Source: Roseateles_B flavus
Lineage (GTDB): Bacteria > Pseudomonadota > Gammaproteobacteria > Burkholderiales > Burkholderiaceae_C
Direction of reading: 5' to 3'
NCBI RefSeq assembly: GCF_039872765.1
Contig: NZ_JBDPZC010000016.1
Coordinates: 9,758 to 73,757 of the forward strand
DNA length: 64,000 bases
Part shown: piece after piece, positions 34,232 through 43,883 of the stretch
Layout of the letters: each line of letters opens with the position of its first letter
Numbering within the stretch: the first letter of the stretch is position 1
Program-made: the position numbers and the translations under genes
The notes under the pieces: generated by a model
Told to the model about the DNA's origin: nothing
Database searches by the model: none
Seen by the model: the letters and a program-made list of their open reading frames with translations, nothing else

Positions 34232-35745
34232 GCGGCCGCATCCCCCCTGTGCGCGAGCGCACGGCGCAACTCCTGCGTCGCGCCATCGAGCCGCTCTCCC
34301 CTCGCCAACGCCAGTACGGCTTGCTGGGCCTGATTTTCCTTGGCGGCATCACCCTGCTGTGGCTGGTCCTCACGCTCAACGCTCCCCCGCCGCGCACCAG
34401 CCCGGGAGATCGAGCTGCGGGAAGCCTCCCGCAGTTGGAAGCGCTCCGCGGCCCCACCAACATCGGCGTGATGCCCCCGGGGGCGCAGGTCAACCCGGTG
34501 GACCAATGGGTGGGCACCGCAGGCCGCCGGCTCGCCCAGTACGAATCGGAGCGTGAGGAACAGGGGCGGCTGAACAAGGAGCGCTCGGCCTTTGAGCTGC
34601 GCACCCAGCAACGCTTCGCCGATCTGGAGCACAAGCTCACGGCGGCCGCGCCAACGACTGCCCAGGCGGCGGCTCCCCCAGCGGCCACTCCAATCGACCC
34701 TCCCCTGCCGGTCGCGCCTGCGACCATGCCGCCCGCCAGCGGCCTGCCCGCTCCCAGCCGGCCTGTGCGTTCCGGAGGTGGCGACAACGCCTGGCTGAAC
34801 CAGCCTCCTGGTCACCAGGATCCAGACGGGGTGGCTGCGCCTTCCCTGCCTCTGGGCATCCCCCGGATCTCCCGCATCGTCATCACCCAGCGCGACCAGA
34901 CAATGGGCGCCACGTCGACTGCAGGTCATGTAACGACGGCCACGACGTCAGCAGCGACCTCGGCAGCGCCTCCGGCAATGGATAGCGCAAACGCCGAGAC
35001 GCCGCGCACGATGTCGACCTTCCTCCCAGTCAGCCTGACCCGGGGCACGCTGCTGGGCGGCCTGGATGCCCCCACCGGCGGGCAATCGCAAGCCAACCCG
35101 CACCCTGTCCTGATCCGGCTGTCGGACGACTCCATCCTGCCCAACCGCATGCGCGGCGAGTACCGCGAGTGCTTCGTCATCGCCGCCGGCTACGGAGACA
35201 TCTCCTCCGAGCGCGCCTACCTCCGCACCGAATCCCTGTCCTGCGTGAGAGACGACGGTGCCGCGCTGGAGGTGCGCATCCAGGGCACGGTCTACGGCGA
35301 GGACGGCAAGGTCGGGCTGCGTGGACGCCTGGTCACCAAGCAGGGGCAGATGCTGGCCAACGCCCTGCTCGCGGGCGTGGTGAGCGGGATCGGCCAGGGC
35401 CTGGCCACCTCGTCCACCGAATACAGCACCTCAGCACTGGGCACGGTCGCCAGCGCGTCCGGCGCCGATGCCTACCGCGCTGGCCTGGGCACCGGGGTCG
35501 GCAAGGCGCTGGACCGTCTCGCCCAGTACTACATCAAGCTGGCCGAGAACACCTTCCCCGTCATCGAGGTGGACGCGGCCCGCGAAGTGGATGTGGTGAT
35601 CACCAAGGGCGTGCGCATCGACACGCCCATGACCGGGCCCGGGCCGACGCTGGCGACGCCCACGGCGCGTCGCAGCAGCGCCTACACGGGCACCACCTCC
35701 CCTGCCTACCGCTACCAGGAGACCCTCTATGACCCCGAGTACTGA
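34228..35745 (+). CDS. traB: Channel scaffold protein TraB
   Basis: 505 residues in an ATGA overlap with traK. One membrane helix near residues 30-48, then a coiled-coil-like and Pro-rich periplasmic part (about 90-260), then the VirB10-like beta barrel (about 265-480): FLPVSLTRGTLLGGLDAPTGG, RLSDDSILPNRMRGEYRECFVIAAGYGD, LRTESLSCV and VEVDAA-type strands near VDVVITKGVRI. TraB spans both membranes and transmits ATPase energy to the outer-membrane pore. Confidence 0.92.
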   Translation: MSGRIPPVRERTAQLLRRAIEPLSPRQRQYGLLGLIFLGGITLLWLVLTLNAPPPRTSPGDRAAGSLPQLEALRGPTNIGVMPPGAQVNPVDQWVGTAGRRLAQYESEREEQGRLNKERSAFELRTQQRFADLEHKLTAAAPTTAQAAAPPAATPIDPPLPVAPATMPPASGLPAPSRPVRSGGGDNAWLNQPPGHQDPDGVAAPSLPLGIPRISRIVITQRDQTMGATSTAGHVTTATTSAATSAAPPAMDSANAETPRTMSTFLPVSLTRGTLLGGLDAPTGGQSQANPHPVLIRLSDDSILPNRMRGEYRECFVIAAGYGDISSERAYLRTESLSCVRDDGAALEVRIQGTVYGEDGKVGLRGRLVTKQGQMLANALLAGVVSGIGQGLATSSTEYSTSALGTVASASGADAYRAGLGTGVGKALDRLAQYYIKLAENTFPVIEVDAAREVDVVITKGVRIDTPMTGPGPTLATPTARRSSAYTGTTSPAYRYQETLYDPEY

Positions 35746-36730
35746 AGGGCGGTATGCCCGTGCGCGCCGGCGCTTCGCCCTCGGCAGCCTGACGATCCCC
35801 AGTCGGTTCCCCATCCGACCCCAAGTGGGGCGCACCCGACGATTCGCTGTGCGGCTCGCGGCGGCGATCACCGTGCTACTGAGCCTCGCCTCCACTCTCG
35901 TCGCCAACCACGCCTTCGCCGAGCCGCAAGAGGCGGCCCGCCTGCGGGTGGCTCTGCAGAAGGCACATCCTGGGACACTCTTCACCGACATCTCGCCAGC
36001 ACCGGTCAAGGGCCTGTACGAAGTGTGGATGGACGGGAACGTCGCCTATGTCCTCGCCGCCGACCCACGCTACTTCGTGTTCGGCCGGCTCTTCGACACC
36101 CAGACGATGCGGGATCTGACCGGTCCGAAGCTTGCGCAACGGTCCGCCCCCGAATCTGCCGGCGGTGCGGAATCTCCGGGAGACGCCTCTGTCGCCTCTG
36201 GCACTACAGGCGCCCCAGTCACCGCCCCCATCGTCAGCTTTGGGCGCCTACCGCTGCAAGACGCGATCCGCACGGTACGGGGCAGCGGCAAGCGCCAGCT
36301 CGCGGTCATCAGCGACCCCGCCTGCAGCTACTGCAGGCAGCTTGAAGCCGAAATCGCCGGCCTGGACAACATTACCGTCTACACCTTCCTGGTGCCATTC
36401 CTGGGCGAGGCCCGGCCGATCGCGATCTGGTGCGCCACGGAACGCGAGGCAGCCTGGCGTGACTGGATGGCCCGCGGGGACGCCCGCCGTCAGCACACCG
36501 GCGCGCCGTGCGCGCATCCCATCAGCCGCAACCTGGCGCTGGCGCGCAGCCTCGGCGTCCAAGGCACACCCACGCTGATCTGGGCCAACGGCGAGCGCAC
36601 CGAAGGCTTCATCGACCGGGCCGCGATCGACTCGCGCCTCGCGGCCACGGCTGTGACGCCCCCCAGCGCCACAACGACCACCACCTCGCCGACCACCACC
36701 TCCGCGCCCACGCCGGGGAGCCGGCCATGA
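35729..36730 (+). CDS. dsbC: DsbC-type disulfide isomerase of the transfer system
   Basis: 333 residues; AGGAGA before an ATG within the end of traB (17-base overlap). A membrane/signal helix (about 42-64) leads to an N-terminal DsbC dimerisation-like domain (ALQKAHPGTLFTDISPAPVKGLYEVW), a linker and a thioredoxin fold with the active site CSYC (in SDPACSYCRQ) and the cis-Pro loop GVQGTPTLIW. It should shuffle disulfides in Cys-rich periplasmic Tra proteins such as TraU, TraN and TraH. The C-terminal Thr/Pro tail is low complexity. Confidence 0.88.
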   Translation: MTPSTEGRYARARRRFALGSLTIPSRFPIRPQVGRTRRFAVRLAAAITVLLSLASTLVANHAFAEPQEAARLRVALQKAHPGTLFTDISPAPVKGLYEVWMDGNVAYVLAADPRYFVFGRLFDTQTMRDLTGPKLAQRSAPESAGGAESPGDASVASGTTGAPVTAPIVSFGRLPLQDAIRTVRGSGKRQLAVISDPACSYCRQLEAEIAGLDNITVYTFLVPFLGEARPIAIWCATEREAAWRDWMARGDARRQHTGAPCAHPISRNLALARSLGVQGTPTLIWANGERTEGFIDRAAIDSRLAATAVTPPSATTTTTSPTTTSAPTPGSRP

Positions 36731-37371
36731 GAGCGCGCGGCCACTGCGCCCGGGCGCTCCCGCTGGTGGGTTTGCTTGCCCTGAGCGGCTGCATGTCCAT
36801 GTCCGGACTGGGCGGCGAGTCCAAGTACGCCTGCAAGGCCCCAGACGGCGTGACCTGTGACTCAGTGTCAGGCACCTATGCGAACGCCCTGGCCAACAAC
36901 CTGCCCGGCCAGCGACATCGCAAGGTCTCGCCCCGCGCGGCAGATACGGCAGGTACGGCCGACGCGGCCCCGCAGACGCCCTCTAGGCCCCGGCCCACCG
37001 CACAGCCTCGCACCCGCATGCCGGCTGCAGACGAGACCGCGCAAGAGTCCCCGGAGCTCCAGGGCTCGGGCTTGGCACTGCGCGCACCTCCACGCTACCT
37101 GCGCCTGTGGGTGAAGCCCTGGGAAGACATTGACGGCGATCTCTATGACCAAACGCACGTCTACGTCCAAGTCGACCAGGGCCGCTGGCTGATCGATCAC
37201 GTGCAGCAGCGCATCCGGCAGGCCTACGCCCCGCTACGGCCGCCGCCCACCGCCAGCAGCGCGGCTCCTACGAACGACGGCCCCTCCCGAGGAGAGTCAC
37301 TTTCTACAACAGCACGACCTGTGCTGCCTCCTGAACTCGGGATGCGCAGCTCCACGGAGGTGCCACGATGA
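36727..37371 (+). CDS. traV: Lipoprotein TraV
   Basis: 214 residues in an ATGA overlap with the dsbC-like gene. The lipobox is LSGC (Cys22), followed by the TraV signature GLGGESKYACKAPDGVTCDSVSGTYANAL with two conserved cysteines. The second half has APPRYLRLWVKPWEDIDGDLYDQTHVYVQVDQGRW. TraV is the VirB7-like anchor of the outer-membrane core with TraK and TraB. Here it follows dsbC instead of traB directly. The stop overlaps traC (ATGA). Confidence 0.9.
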   Translation: MRARGHCARALPLVGLLALSGCMSMSGLGGESKYACKAPDGVTCDSVSGTYANALANNLPGQRHRKVSPRAADTAGTADAAPQTPSRPRPTAQPRTRMPAADETAQESPELQGSGLALRAPPRYLRLWVKPWEDIDGDLYDQTHVYVQVDQGRWLIDHVQQRIRQAYAPLRPPPTASSAAPTNDGPSRGESLSTTARPVLPPELGMRSSTEVPR

Positions 37372-39914
37372 AAGGCCACCACGCGCAATGGCAGCTTCTG
37401 AAGCTGCCCTTTGGGCTCGGCACCTCGCCCGACAGCCCGGCAGAGCAGTTCGCGGCCTGGTTGCCCTACATGGGCTACCTCGAGGCCGATCGCATCTTCA
37501 GCAACCGCGACTGCATGGGCTTCATGCTGGAGTTGATGCCGCAGTCCGGGGCCGATGAGCGCATGACCGAAGTGCTGGTCTCGCTCTACGCAAACTGCCC
37601 GGCCGGCACAGGCCTGCAGCTGAGCCTCTTCGCCTCGCCCCACATCCGCCCGCAACTGCGTCGCTACGCCAACCTGCGTGTCGAAGACGAGGACCAGCTT
37701 GAGAAGGCCCAGCACTGGGGCCGCCCTGCGCGCAACGAGAACCTGTTCCGCGTCCTTGCCCGGCAGCGCGTGGGGCACCTGCTGGACGGGGCCCAGCAGT
37801 CGCTCACCTCGGGCTTTCACTACACGATCCGCGACTTCCGCCTGATGCTGTCGGTGTCATTCCCCGGGGAACCGGACAATCTGAACAAGCGTGAGGAGCT
37901 GCTGGCCCTGCGCGACTCGATGGCATCGACGCTGCGCTCCGCCTCGCTGCCCAACCGCGTGTGCGATGCCGCCGACCTGATCAACTGGTGCGCGATCTTC
38001 ACCAACCCGGACCGGCTGTCCGGCACTGACGCACCCGACCTGAACTACGACAACGGGCGCGAGTTGCGCGACCAGATCGTTGACTTCGACACCATCCAGG
38101 ATCCCCAACCCAGCGGCCTGACCTTCTGGAAGGAATCGAGCCCCGACGTCCTGGAGGCCCGCTTCTACTCGGTCAAGTCCTTTCCGGAGCGCTTCGCGCT
38201 GTGGCAGATGGGCTCGCTGATCGGCGATCTGATGCAGCCAGCACTGCAGTACAGCGCCCCCTTTCTGCTCACGCTGGGCGTACACATCCTCGACCCCAAC
38301 GCCACCAAGTCCGTGGTCACGGCCAACCACGTCCGCGCCACCCAGAACGCCAAGTCCAGGATGGCTGACGTGATGCCGGACGTCCGCAAGAAGCTGGACG
38401 ACTGGACGGCCGCTGCCGACGCGATCGACACCGGCGGCAGCCTGGTCAGCCTGTACCAGCAGTTGGCGCTGTTCTCCACACCCGAGAAGGCCGCCTCGGC
38501 GCACGAGGCGGCCAATGCCATCTGGCGCGGCCGGGGTTTCACGCTCAACGCCGATGCCTACATGCATCGCCAAGCCCTGCTTGCCAGCCTGCCCATGACG
38601 CTCTCCGAGCGCTTCCACCAGGACCTGGCCAAGATGCGGCGGGTCACGCGCAAGACCATGGCAAACGCCATCCACCTCGCGCCGCTGATCGCCGAGTGGC
38701 GGGGCACGCGCACGCCGGCCCTGGTCTTTGGGGGGCGGCGCGGGCAGCTGATGACCCTGGACCTGTTCGACAACGACCTGGGCAACTACAACGCCGCGAT
38801 CATCGGCGCCCCCGGCTCAGGCAAGTCGGTGCTGATGAACGACATGGCCTGGTCCTATCGCTCCATCGGCGCCCAGGTCTGGATGCTGGACCTGGGGCGT
38901 TCCTTCGAGAAGCTCTGCCGCAAGGCCCGCGGCACCTACATCGAGTTCAGACCCAATGTCGACATCTGCCTGAACCCGTTCTCCATCGTGCAGGACATCC
39001 ACGAGGACATCGACATGCTCGTGCCGGGCATCTCGAAGATGTGCTCGATGCTGCATTCGCTGGAAGAGGTCCAGTACAAGGCCATCTCCGCCATGGTGCT
39101 CAAGCTGTGGCGCGAACACGGCCAGGACCTCACGATCACGGGCCTGCGCGATGCGTTCCGCCAGGGCACCTTGCGGGAGCTGGGCGCCGTCAACGACCAG
39201 CGCATCAAGGATCTGGCCCTCATGCTGAACCCCTATGCCAAGGGCGGGCAGTACGAACGCTTCTTTGAAGGGCGCGCCAACATCGATTTCAGCAACGACT
39301 TCATCGTCATCGAGAACGAGGAGCTCAAGCGCCGGCCTGACCTGCATGCGGTGGTCAACATCCTGCTGCTCCACCGGATCACCGGGGAGATGTACCTGAC
39401 GCGCAACCGCCGCAAAGTGCTGTTCATCGACGAGCTCAAACAGCAGCTGGGCGATGTCGGCGCCGACGATCCGGTCAAAGCCGCCGTCGTGGAAGAAGCG
39501 GCCCGGCGCGCACGCAAGTACGGCGGGGCGCTCGTCACGGCGACGCAGTCGGCGGATGACTACTACGGGTCCGCCCAGATGGAAGCCGCCTTCAATTGTT
39601 CCGACTGGGTGTTCCTGCTGCGCCAGAAGCCGGAGTCCATCGAGATGCTGGACCGCAAGGGACGGCTCGCCATGGACGAGCCGAAGAAGCGCCTGCTGCA
39701 CTCGCTGCGCACCGAAGCCGGGTCGTTCTCTGAGCTCTACATCTCGTCGCCCGTCGGGGAGGGGGTGGCCCGCAGCATCCTCGATCCGGCCACCCATTTG
39801 CTCTTCTCGAACAAGCTCGAAGACAACGTGCCCATCGACGAGCTGCGCGCCCAGGGCCACTCGATCGATGAGGCGATTGCCATCGTGCTGCGCCGGCGAG
39901 GCCTCGTGCCATGA
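37368..39914 (+). CDS. traC: Mating-channel ATPase TraC (VirB4-like)
   Basis: 848 residues, the usual length. The N-domain is TraC_F_IV-like (FGLGTSPDSPAEQFAAWLPY, ICEDxx-like regions). The ATPase domain has Walker A GAPGSGKSVLMND (about residue 483), DLGRSFEKLC, the Walker B VLFIDELKQQLGD and downstream GGALVTATQS. It energises pilus and channel assembly at the inner membrane. Overlaps of four bases with traV and trbI show tight coupling. Confidence 0.95.
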   Translation: MKGHHAQWQLLKLPFGLGTSPDSPAEQFAAWLPYMGYLEADRIFSNRDCMGFMLELMPQSGADERMTEVLVSLYANCPAGTGLQLSLFASPHIRPQLRRYANLRVEDEDQLEKAQHWGRPARNENLFRVLARQRVGHLLDGAQQSLTSGFHYTIRDFRLMLSVSFPGEPDNLNKREELLALRDSMASTLRSASLPNRVCDAADLINWCAIFTNPDRLSGTDAPDLNYDNGRELRDQIVDFDTIQDPQPSGLTFWKESSPDVLEARFYSVKSFPERFALWQMGSLIGDLMQPALQYSAPFLLTLGVHILDPNATKSVVTANHVRATQNAKSRMADVMPDVRKKLDDWTAAADAIDTGGSLVSLYQQLALFSTPEKAASAHEAANAIWRGRGFTLNADAYMHRQALLASLPMTLSERFHQDLAKMRRVTRKTMANAIHLAPLIAEWRGTRTPALVFGGRRGQLMTLDLFDNDLGNYNAAIIGAPGSGKSVLMNDMAWSYRSIGAQVWMLDLGRSFEKLCRKARGTYIEFRPNVDICLNPFSIVQDIHEDIDMLVPGISKMCSMLHSLEEVQYKAISAMVLKLWREHGQDLTITGLRDAFRQGTLRELGAVNDQRIKDLALMLNPYAKGGQYERFFEGRANIDFSNDFIVIENEELKRRPDLHAVVNILLLHRITGEMYLTRNRRKVLFIDELKQQLGDVGADDPVKAAVVEEAARRARKYGGALVTATQSADDYYGSAQMEAAFNCSDWVFLLRQKPESIEMLDRKGRLAMDEPKKRLLHSLRTEAGSFSELYISSPVGEGVARSILDPATHLLFSNKLEDNVPIDELRAQGHSIDEAIAIVLRRRGLVP

Positions 39915-40276
39915 GCCCGCGCACGCTCCTCATCGCCAATGCGCTGGTCAGCCTGGCCGTCGCCGCCATGGTCCAGTGGGTCTATGACCGGCAAGTGATC
40001 CGCCCCGGGCGCACCGTCGGCGTTGTGGATCTTGCTGAGGTGTACCGCGCCAAGGAAGACGAGTTCACCCGCCGCCTCACGGCGGCCCGCACGGAAGAGG
40101 AACGCCAGGCCGCGTTGCTGATGGCCCGTCACTTCTCCCAGCGCCTGCCCTTGGCCCTGGAGGCCCTGCCCATCGAGTGTGGCTGCCTGGTTCTCCTGAG
40201 GACTTCCGTCGCGGGCCCCACGCCCGACACCGTTGATCTCACGGCGCGCCTGCGCCAGAAAGTGGAGGCTCCATGA
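39911..40276 (+). CDS. trbI: TrbI-family transfer protein
   Basis: 121 residues in an ATGA overlap with traC. An N-terminal membrane helix (about 6-24) is followed by GRTVGVVDLAEVYRAKEDEFTRRLTAARTEEERQAAL and GCLVLLRTSVAGPTPDTVDLTARL, the pattern of the F-type TrbI protein, which affects pilus outgrowth and retraction. The stop overlaps the signal peptidase gene (ATGA). Confidence 0.8.
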   Translation: MSPRTLLIANALVSLAVAAMVQWVYDRQVIRPGRTVGVVDLAEVYRAKEDEFTRRLTAARTEEERQAALLMARHFSQRLPLALEALPIECGCLVLLRTSVAGPTPDTVDLTARLRQKVEAP

Positions 40277-40902
40277 AAGCCGATCACCCGCGCGATCCTG
40301 CGGCGAAGTCCAGTCGCCCATGCCGCCTTGATGGCCAGGCTTGTGGACCTCTCGAGGGACACATTCGGCGTGCCGTCCGGGCTATCCAGGGTCCTGGGCG
40401 CCATCTGCGCCAGCGCTGGTTCCTGTACCTGCCCATCTTCGTGATCTGGGTGCTGGCCTACCTGCGCCTGTTCATCGACCCCACGCCACGCCTGCCGGTG
40501 CTGTTCAACTGGACGCCCAGCCTGCCCTACCGGGTGGCGCTCCTACACCCAGCCCAGGGCCCCCTGCACCGGGGGGACTTCATCGTCTTCGCTTTCGCGG
40601 GCGAAGGCGCTCGCGACTACCCCGGCCTCGCCGGCCAGCCCTTCTTCAAGATCGTACGGGGCCTGCCCGGCGACCTGGTGACAGTGGATGGACGCGAGGT
40701 GCGGATCAACGGCGTGAGCGTCGGCCTGGCCAAGGCCCGGACCTTCGATCGCAGGCCCCTGGAGCCGATTGCGCCCGGCGTCATCCCGCCCGGCCACCTG
40801 TACGTGCAGGGGACGAGCCCCGATTCATTCGATTCACGCTACCGCCAAAGCGGCCTCGTGCGGGCCACGCAGGTGATCGGCGTCGTGGATCCAATCCTTT
40901 GA
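40273..40902 (+). CDS. S26-family signal peptidase TraF (TrhF type)
   Basis: 209 residues. A membrane helix at about 50-68 (FLYLPIFVIWVLAYLRLF) precedes a type I signal peptidase fold: TPSLPYRVALL holds the likely nucleophile Ser (Ser-Leu-Pro-Tyr), GDFIVFAF follows, and FFKIVRGLPGDLVTV has the Lys of the Ser-Lys dyad. GHLYVQGTSPDSFDSRYRQSGLV is the usual box E region. It would process the pilin or other Tra preproteins, as in RP4 TraF and TrhF. The first 45 residues form an extra cytoplasmic tail. Confidence 0.85.
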   Translation: MKADHPRDPAAKSSRPCRLDGQACGPLEGHIRRAVRAIQGPGRHLRQRWFLYLPIFVIWVLAYLRLFIDPTPRLPVLFNWTPSLPYRVALLHPAQGPLHRGDFIVFAFAGEGARDYPGLAGQPFFKIVRGLPGDLVTVDGREVRINGVSVGLAKARTFDRRPLEPIAPGVIPPGHLYVQGTSPDSFDSRYRQSGLVRATQVIGVVDPIL

Positions 40903-40913
40903 TGGAGGCCGCC

Positions 40914-41414
40914 ATGCGCCTACCACCCTACCCATCCCGCTCTGCCGGCCCCGCATGCACAACGCGCCCGTCCCGCCAGACCTGCGCCAGACGCTGGCGG
41001 ATCGTCCGCTTCTCGCTGCTGCTCGTGACCGCCATCCTGTCGGCTCTCATGGCGCTGGGGGCGTTGCTGGCCTCCTCGCCCGCCCAGGCACAAACGAGCC
41101 CGGCGCGCGGTGCGATCACTACCGAGGCCGACCTCCCCATGGCTGACATCCCCATGGCCAACCTCCTGGCTCTGCTCCAGCAGATCGCACCCGCAGCCAG
41201 CGAAGGCGCCAAGGTCTATCTCGGCGCATTCCGCTTGCAGTGCGGCCGAGCGCTGAGCACGGCTGAGCTTCGTCACGCCCTGGCCCGCGACGGCGGTGAT
41301 CCCGTACTGATGGGCCTGATCCGCAGCTGCCAGCAACAGGATCTGGGCGCCCGAAACCAAGGTGTGCAGGAACTTGTGCGCCGGATCCGCTGCCCCGCCG
41401 GAGGACTGCGATGA
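40914..41414 (+). CDS. Secreted hypothetical transfer-operon protein
   Basis: 166 residues; GGAGG five bases before the ATG at 40914 (an in-frame ATG at 40902 lies within the SD sequence). A long basic leader and a hydrophobic signal (about 32-58, ending AQAQ) suggest export. The mature part is helical with ANLLALLQQIAPAASEGAKVYLGAF, one Cys pair in LQCGRAL and IRSCQQQDLG, and a C-terminal IRCPAG. I recognise no family. It lies between the signal peptidase and traW; the stop overlaps traW (ATGA), so it belongs to the operon. Confidence 0.6.
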   Translation: MRLPPYPSRSAGPACTTRPSRQTCARRWRIVRFSLLLVTAILSALMALGALLASSPAQAQTSPARGAITTEADLPMADIPMANLLALLQQIAPAASEGAKVYLGAFRLQCGRALSTAELRHALARDGGDPVLMGLIRSCQQQDLGARNQGVQELVRRIRCPAGGLR

Positions 41415-42055
41415 AGCGCCTCTCCTGCGCCCTCTGGCTCGTCATCGCAGGCACTGCGCTGCACATGGCAGCGCCCACGGCACACGCATTGAGCGCCGAC
41501 GTGATCGGCCCGACCTACGAGATCGCCGAGCCGCACCTGCTCCAGTTCATCGAAGGACGCCTGCGCCAGTTGGAGGCCAGCGGTGAACTCCGCCAGCTGC
41601 AGGAGGACGCACGCAAGCGCGGCATCGATGCGGTACGCCAGCCCGAGCCTGTCCCGGGCCTATCCGCGACCCAGGCCCAGCGCAGCTTCTACTTCGACCC
41701 CACCTACACGCTGGATCGCAACCTCCACGACGGCCAAGGGCACCTGATGTTCACCGCCGGCACTCGCGCCAACCCGCTGGACATCGTCTCCCTGCCGCAG
41801 CGCCTGCTGTTCTTCGATGCCCGCGATCCGCGCCAAGTCGTGCAGGCCCGCCGGTTGATCTCCCGCTACGAGGGCCGGGTCAAACCCATCCTCACGGGCG
41901 GCTCCTATCTGGCACTGATGCAGGCCTGGCAGCGCCCCGTCTACTTCGACCAGCTCGGCCTGCTCACCAGGCGTCTGGGGATCCGGCAGGTGCCAGCCCT
42001 GGTCTCGCAGGAGGGCCAGAGGCTGCGCATCGACGAACTGGAGGTCACGCGATGA
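41411..42055 (+). CDS. traW: TraW family pilus assembly protein
   Basis: 214 residues with a Sec signal (about 1-26). The mature protein opens with ADVIGPTYEIAEPHLLQFIEGRLRQLEASGEL, the TraW hallmark, and contains SFYFDPTYTLDRNLHDGQGHLMFTAGTRANPLDI and the ending VPALVSQEGQRLRIDE. TraW is periplasmic and works with TrbC and TraU in pilus assembly. Overlaps of four bases on both sides. Confidence 0.93.
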   Translation: MKRLSCALWLVIAGTALHMAAPTAHALSADVIGPTYEIAEPHLLQFIEGRLRQLEASGELRQLQEDARKRGIDAVRQPEPVPGLSATQAQRSFYFDPTYTLDRNLHDGQGHLMFTAGTRANPLDIVSLPQRLLFFDARDPRQVVQARRLISRYEGRVKPILTGGSYLALMQAWQRPVYFDQLGLLTRRLGIRQVPALVSQEGQRLRIDELEVTR

Positions 42056-43110
42056 TTGCGCTGCCATCCTTGCCTCAGCGAGCCTGGGCGTGGCCGCTGA
42101 CTCGGCTCCTGGCTCCCCTGCTCGCCTCGGTCCTTGGGCTCACCGCGCTGCAGGCGCAGGCCTCAGGCGCAGCAACCTGCGTCGGACGCTTCCCGAACCC
42201 CATCACCGACATCTGCTGGTCCTGCATCCTGCCGCTGTCGATCGGTGACGCCCGGCTGGGAGACATTGGCGGCCAGGAGGACATCGCCAACCCCGCGAGT
42301 CCGCTGTGCAGTTGCGGGGTCAACCCCACCATCGGCCTGTCCATCGGCTTCTGGGAGCCTGTGCGCCATGTCGAAGTCGTGCGCTCCCCGTTCTGCCTGG
42401 TGTCGCTGGGCGGCATCAACCTCGACCCTGGCGTGCCGGCACCCGAGGCGGCACGCTTCACGCGACCGGAGGGCGATGGCGACGGCGGCGCCTTCTACCA
42501 AGCGCACTTCTACGTCAACCCCGTGATGTACTGGCTCAAGGTCGTCACTGACTTCCCCTGTCTGGAGAGAGGGGCCTTTGACCTGGCCTACCTGACCGAA
42601 GTCGACCCCCTGTGGGCCGATGACGAGCTCACGCTCATCCTCAATCCCGACGCCGTGCTCTTCGCCAACCCGGTCGCCGTCGCCGCCTGCGCAGCGGACT
42701 GCGTGGCAGCAACGGCCGGCTTCGGCATCCGGGAGATGTTCTGGTGCGCCGGCTGCCAAGGAGGCATCTATCCCCTGGATGGCCATGTGCCCTACCACCT
42801 GGGAGGCGTACGCACCGCGTCTTTGCTCGCCCAGCGGCTGACCGCCAAGATGCATCGGGAGCTGATCGCCTGGGGCTGGCACGGCACGCCAGGCCTGTGC
42901 GGCCCCTACTTCCTGCCCGTCATGGACAAGACGGCCTACAAAACGCAGCTCACCTACCCGGTTCCGAGCACCGGCAAAGAAGGCGGCCGCTGCTGCCAGC
43001 CCTTCGGCCGCAGCACGATCACCTGGGGCGCAGGCAAGGAGTACCCGATCCGCGGCGAGGACTTCGCCTTCCTCCTCTTTCGCAAAAGGAACTGCTGTGT
43101 GGGCTTCTGA
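42052..43110 (+). CDS. traU: TraU family mating protein
   Basis: 352 residues with a signal peptide (to about residue 38). Characteristic stretches are GRFPNPITDICWSCILPLSIGDARLG, SPLCSCGVNPTIGLSIGFWEPVRHVEVVRSPFCLVSLGG and MFWCAGCQGGIYPLDGHV. It is Cys-rich (at least fourteen cysteines) and so a likely client of the DsbC- and TraF-type proteins nearby. TraU is a periplasmic protein needed for DNA transfer. Confidence 0.95.
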   Translation: MIALPSLPQRAWAWPLTRLLAPLLASVLGLTALQAQASGAATCVGRFPNPITDICWSCILPLSIGDARLGDIGGQEDIANPASPLCSCGVNPTIGLSIGFWEPVRHVEVVRSPFCLVSLGGINLDPGVPAPEAARFTRPEGDGDGGAFYQAHFYVNPVMYWLKVVTDFPCLERGAFDLAYLTEVDPLWADDELTLILNPDAVLFANPVAVAACAADCVAATAGFGIREMFWCAGCQGGIYPLDGHVPYHLGGVRTASLLAQRLTAKMHRELIAWGWHGTPGLCGPYFLPVMDKTAYKTQLTYPVPSTGKEGGRCCQPFGRSTITWGAGKEYPIRGEDFAFLLFRKRNCCVGF

Positions 43111-43873
43111 TCCTCTCCCCGCCCGCCGCCCAGGCCAACCACGCCGGTGGCGACACTGGTGCTTGGTCCTCCCGGCCGCGCTCCTCTGGACCTTCGCATC
43201 ACATGCGCAGCCCGTGGTGACCATTACCGAGGAGGACCTGGCCAAGGCCCGTCGTGACACGCCCACGATCGCCGAGGAGGACGTCCGCCGCATCCAGCGC
43301 CAGCACCTTCATCAGCCGCGCTTCGTTCCCCAGCCAGCGCCCGAACCGAACACATCGCCTCGCATCGACGCGTTGCCCAAGCCACTGACCCCGGCCCTGC
43401 CGGACCTGTCGGCCATCGCGCGCGGCTATGCGGCTGCAGCCGCCCCCGACGGGTTGAGCATGGGGCCGAGCCTGCTCATCTTCATCAGTCTGGGCATGCC
43501 CCCCGCGACCCTGGCGAGGCTCACGCAGCAGGCTGCACAAGCCCAGGCCACGATGGTCCTTCGGGGACTCAGCGGCCACTCGCTGCGCGAGACGGTCGTT
43601 CAAGTGCAGAAGCTGATCGGAGCGCAGCAAGTCGCCGTTCAAATCGACCCGCAGGCTTTCGACCGCTACGCGATCCAGCGCGTGCCGGCCTTTGTCCTCG
43701 CACGCCAAGGCGGTCGCCCGGCGACCTGCGCCAGCGGCAGCTGTCCACCTCCCACTGACTTTGCCAGCGCCTCCGGCGACGTCAGCCTGGACTATGCGCT
43801 GGAGCATCTGCGCCGCGTATCGCCGGGCCTGGAGCGGGAAGCCGGGATCTTTCTCGCACGCCTGAAACGCTAG
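43097..43873 (+). CDS. trbC: TrbC family pilus assembly protein
   Basis: 258 residues from a GTG at 43097 inside the end of traU. A basic start and a membrane signal (about 22-37) are followed by a thioredoxin-like TrbC domain with GPSLLIFISLGMPPATLARLTQQAAQA, MVLRGLSGHSLRETV and VAVQIDPQAFDRYAIQRVPAFVLARQG. The Pro at the end of RVPAFV is the cis-Pro position. No C-x-x-C is seen at the active site, as usual for TrbC. The protein acts with TraW. Confidence 0.9.
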   Translation: MWASDPLPARRPGQPRRWRHWCLVLPAALLWTFASHAQPVVTITEEDLAKARRDTPTIAEEDVRRIQRQHLHQPRFVPQPAPEPNTSPRIDALPKPLTPALPDLSAIARGYAAAAAPDGLSMGPSLLIFISLGMPPATLARLTQQAAQAQATMVLRGLSGHSLRETVVQVQKLIGAQQVAVQIDPQAFDRYAIQRVPAFVLARQGGRPATCASGSCPPPTDFASASGDVSLDYALEHLRRVSPGLEREAGIFLARLKR

Positions 43874-43883
43874 GAGCCTGACC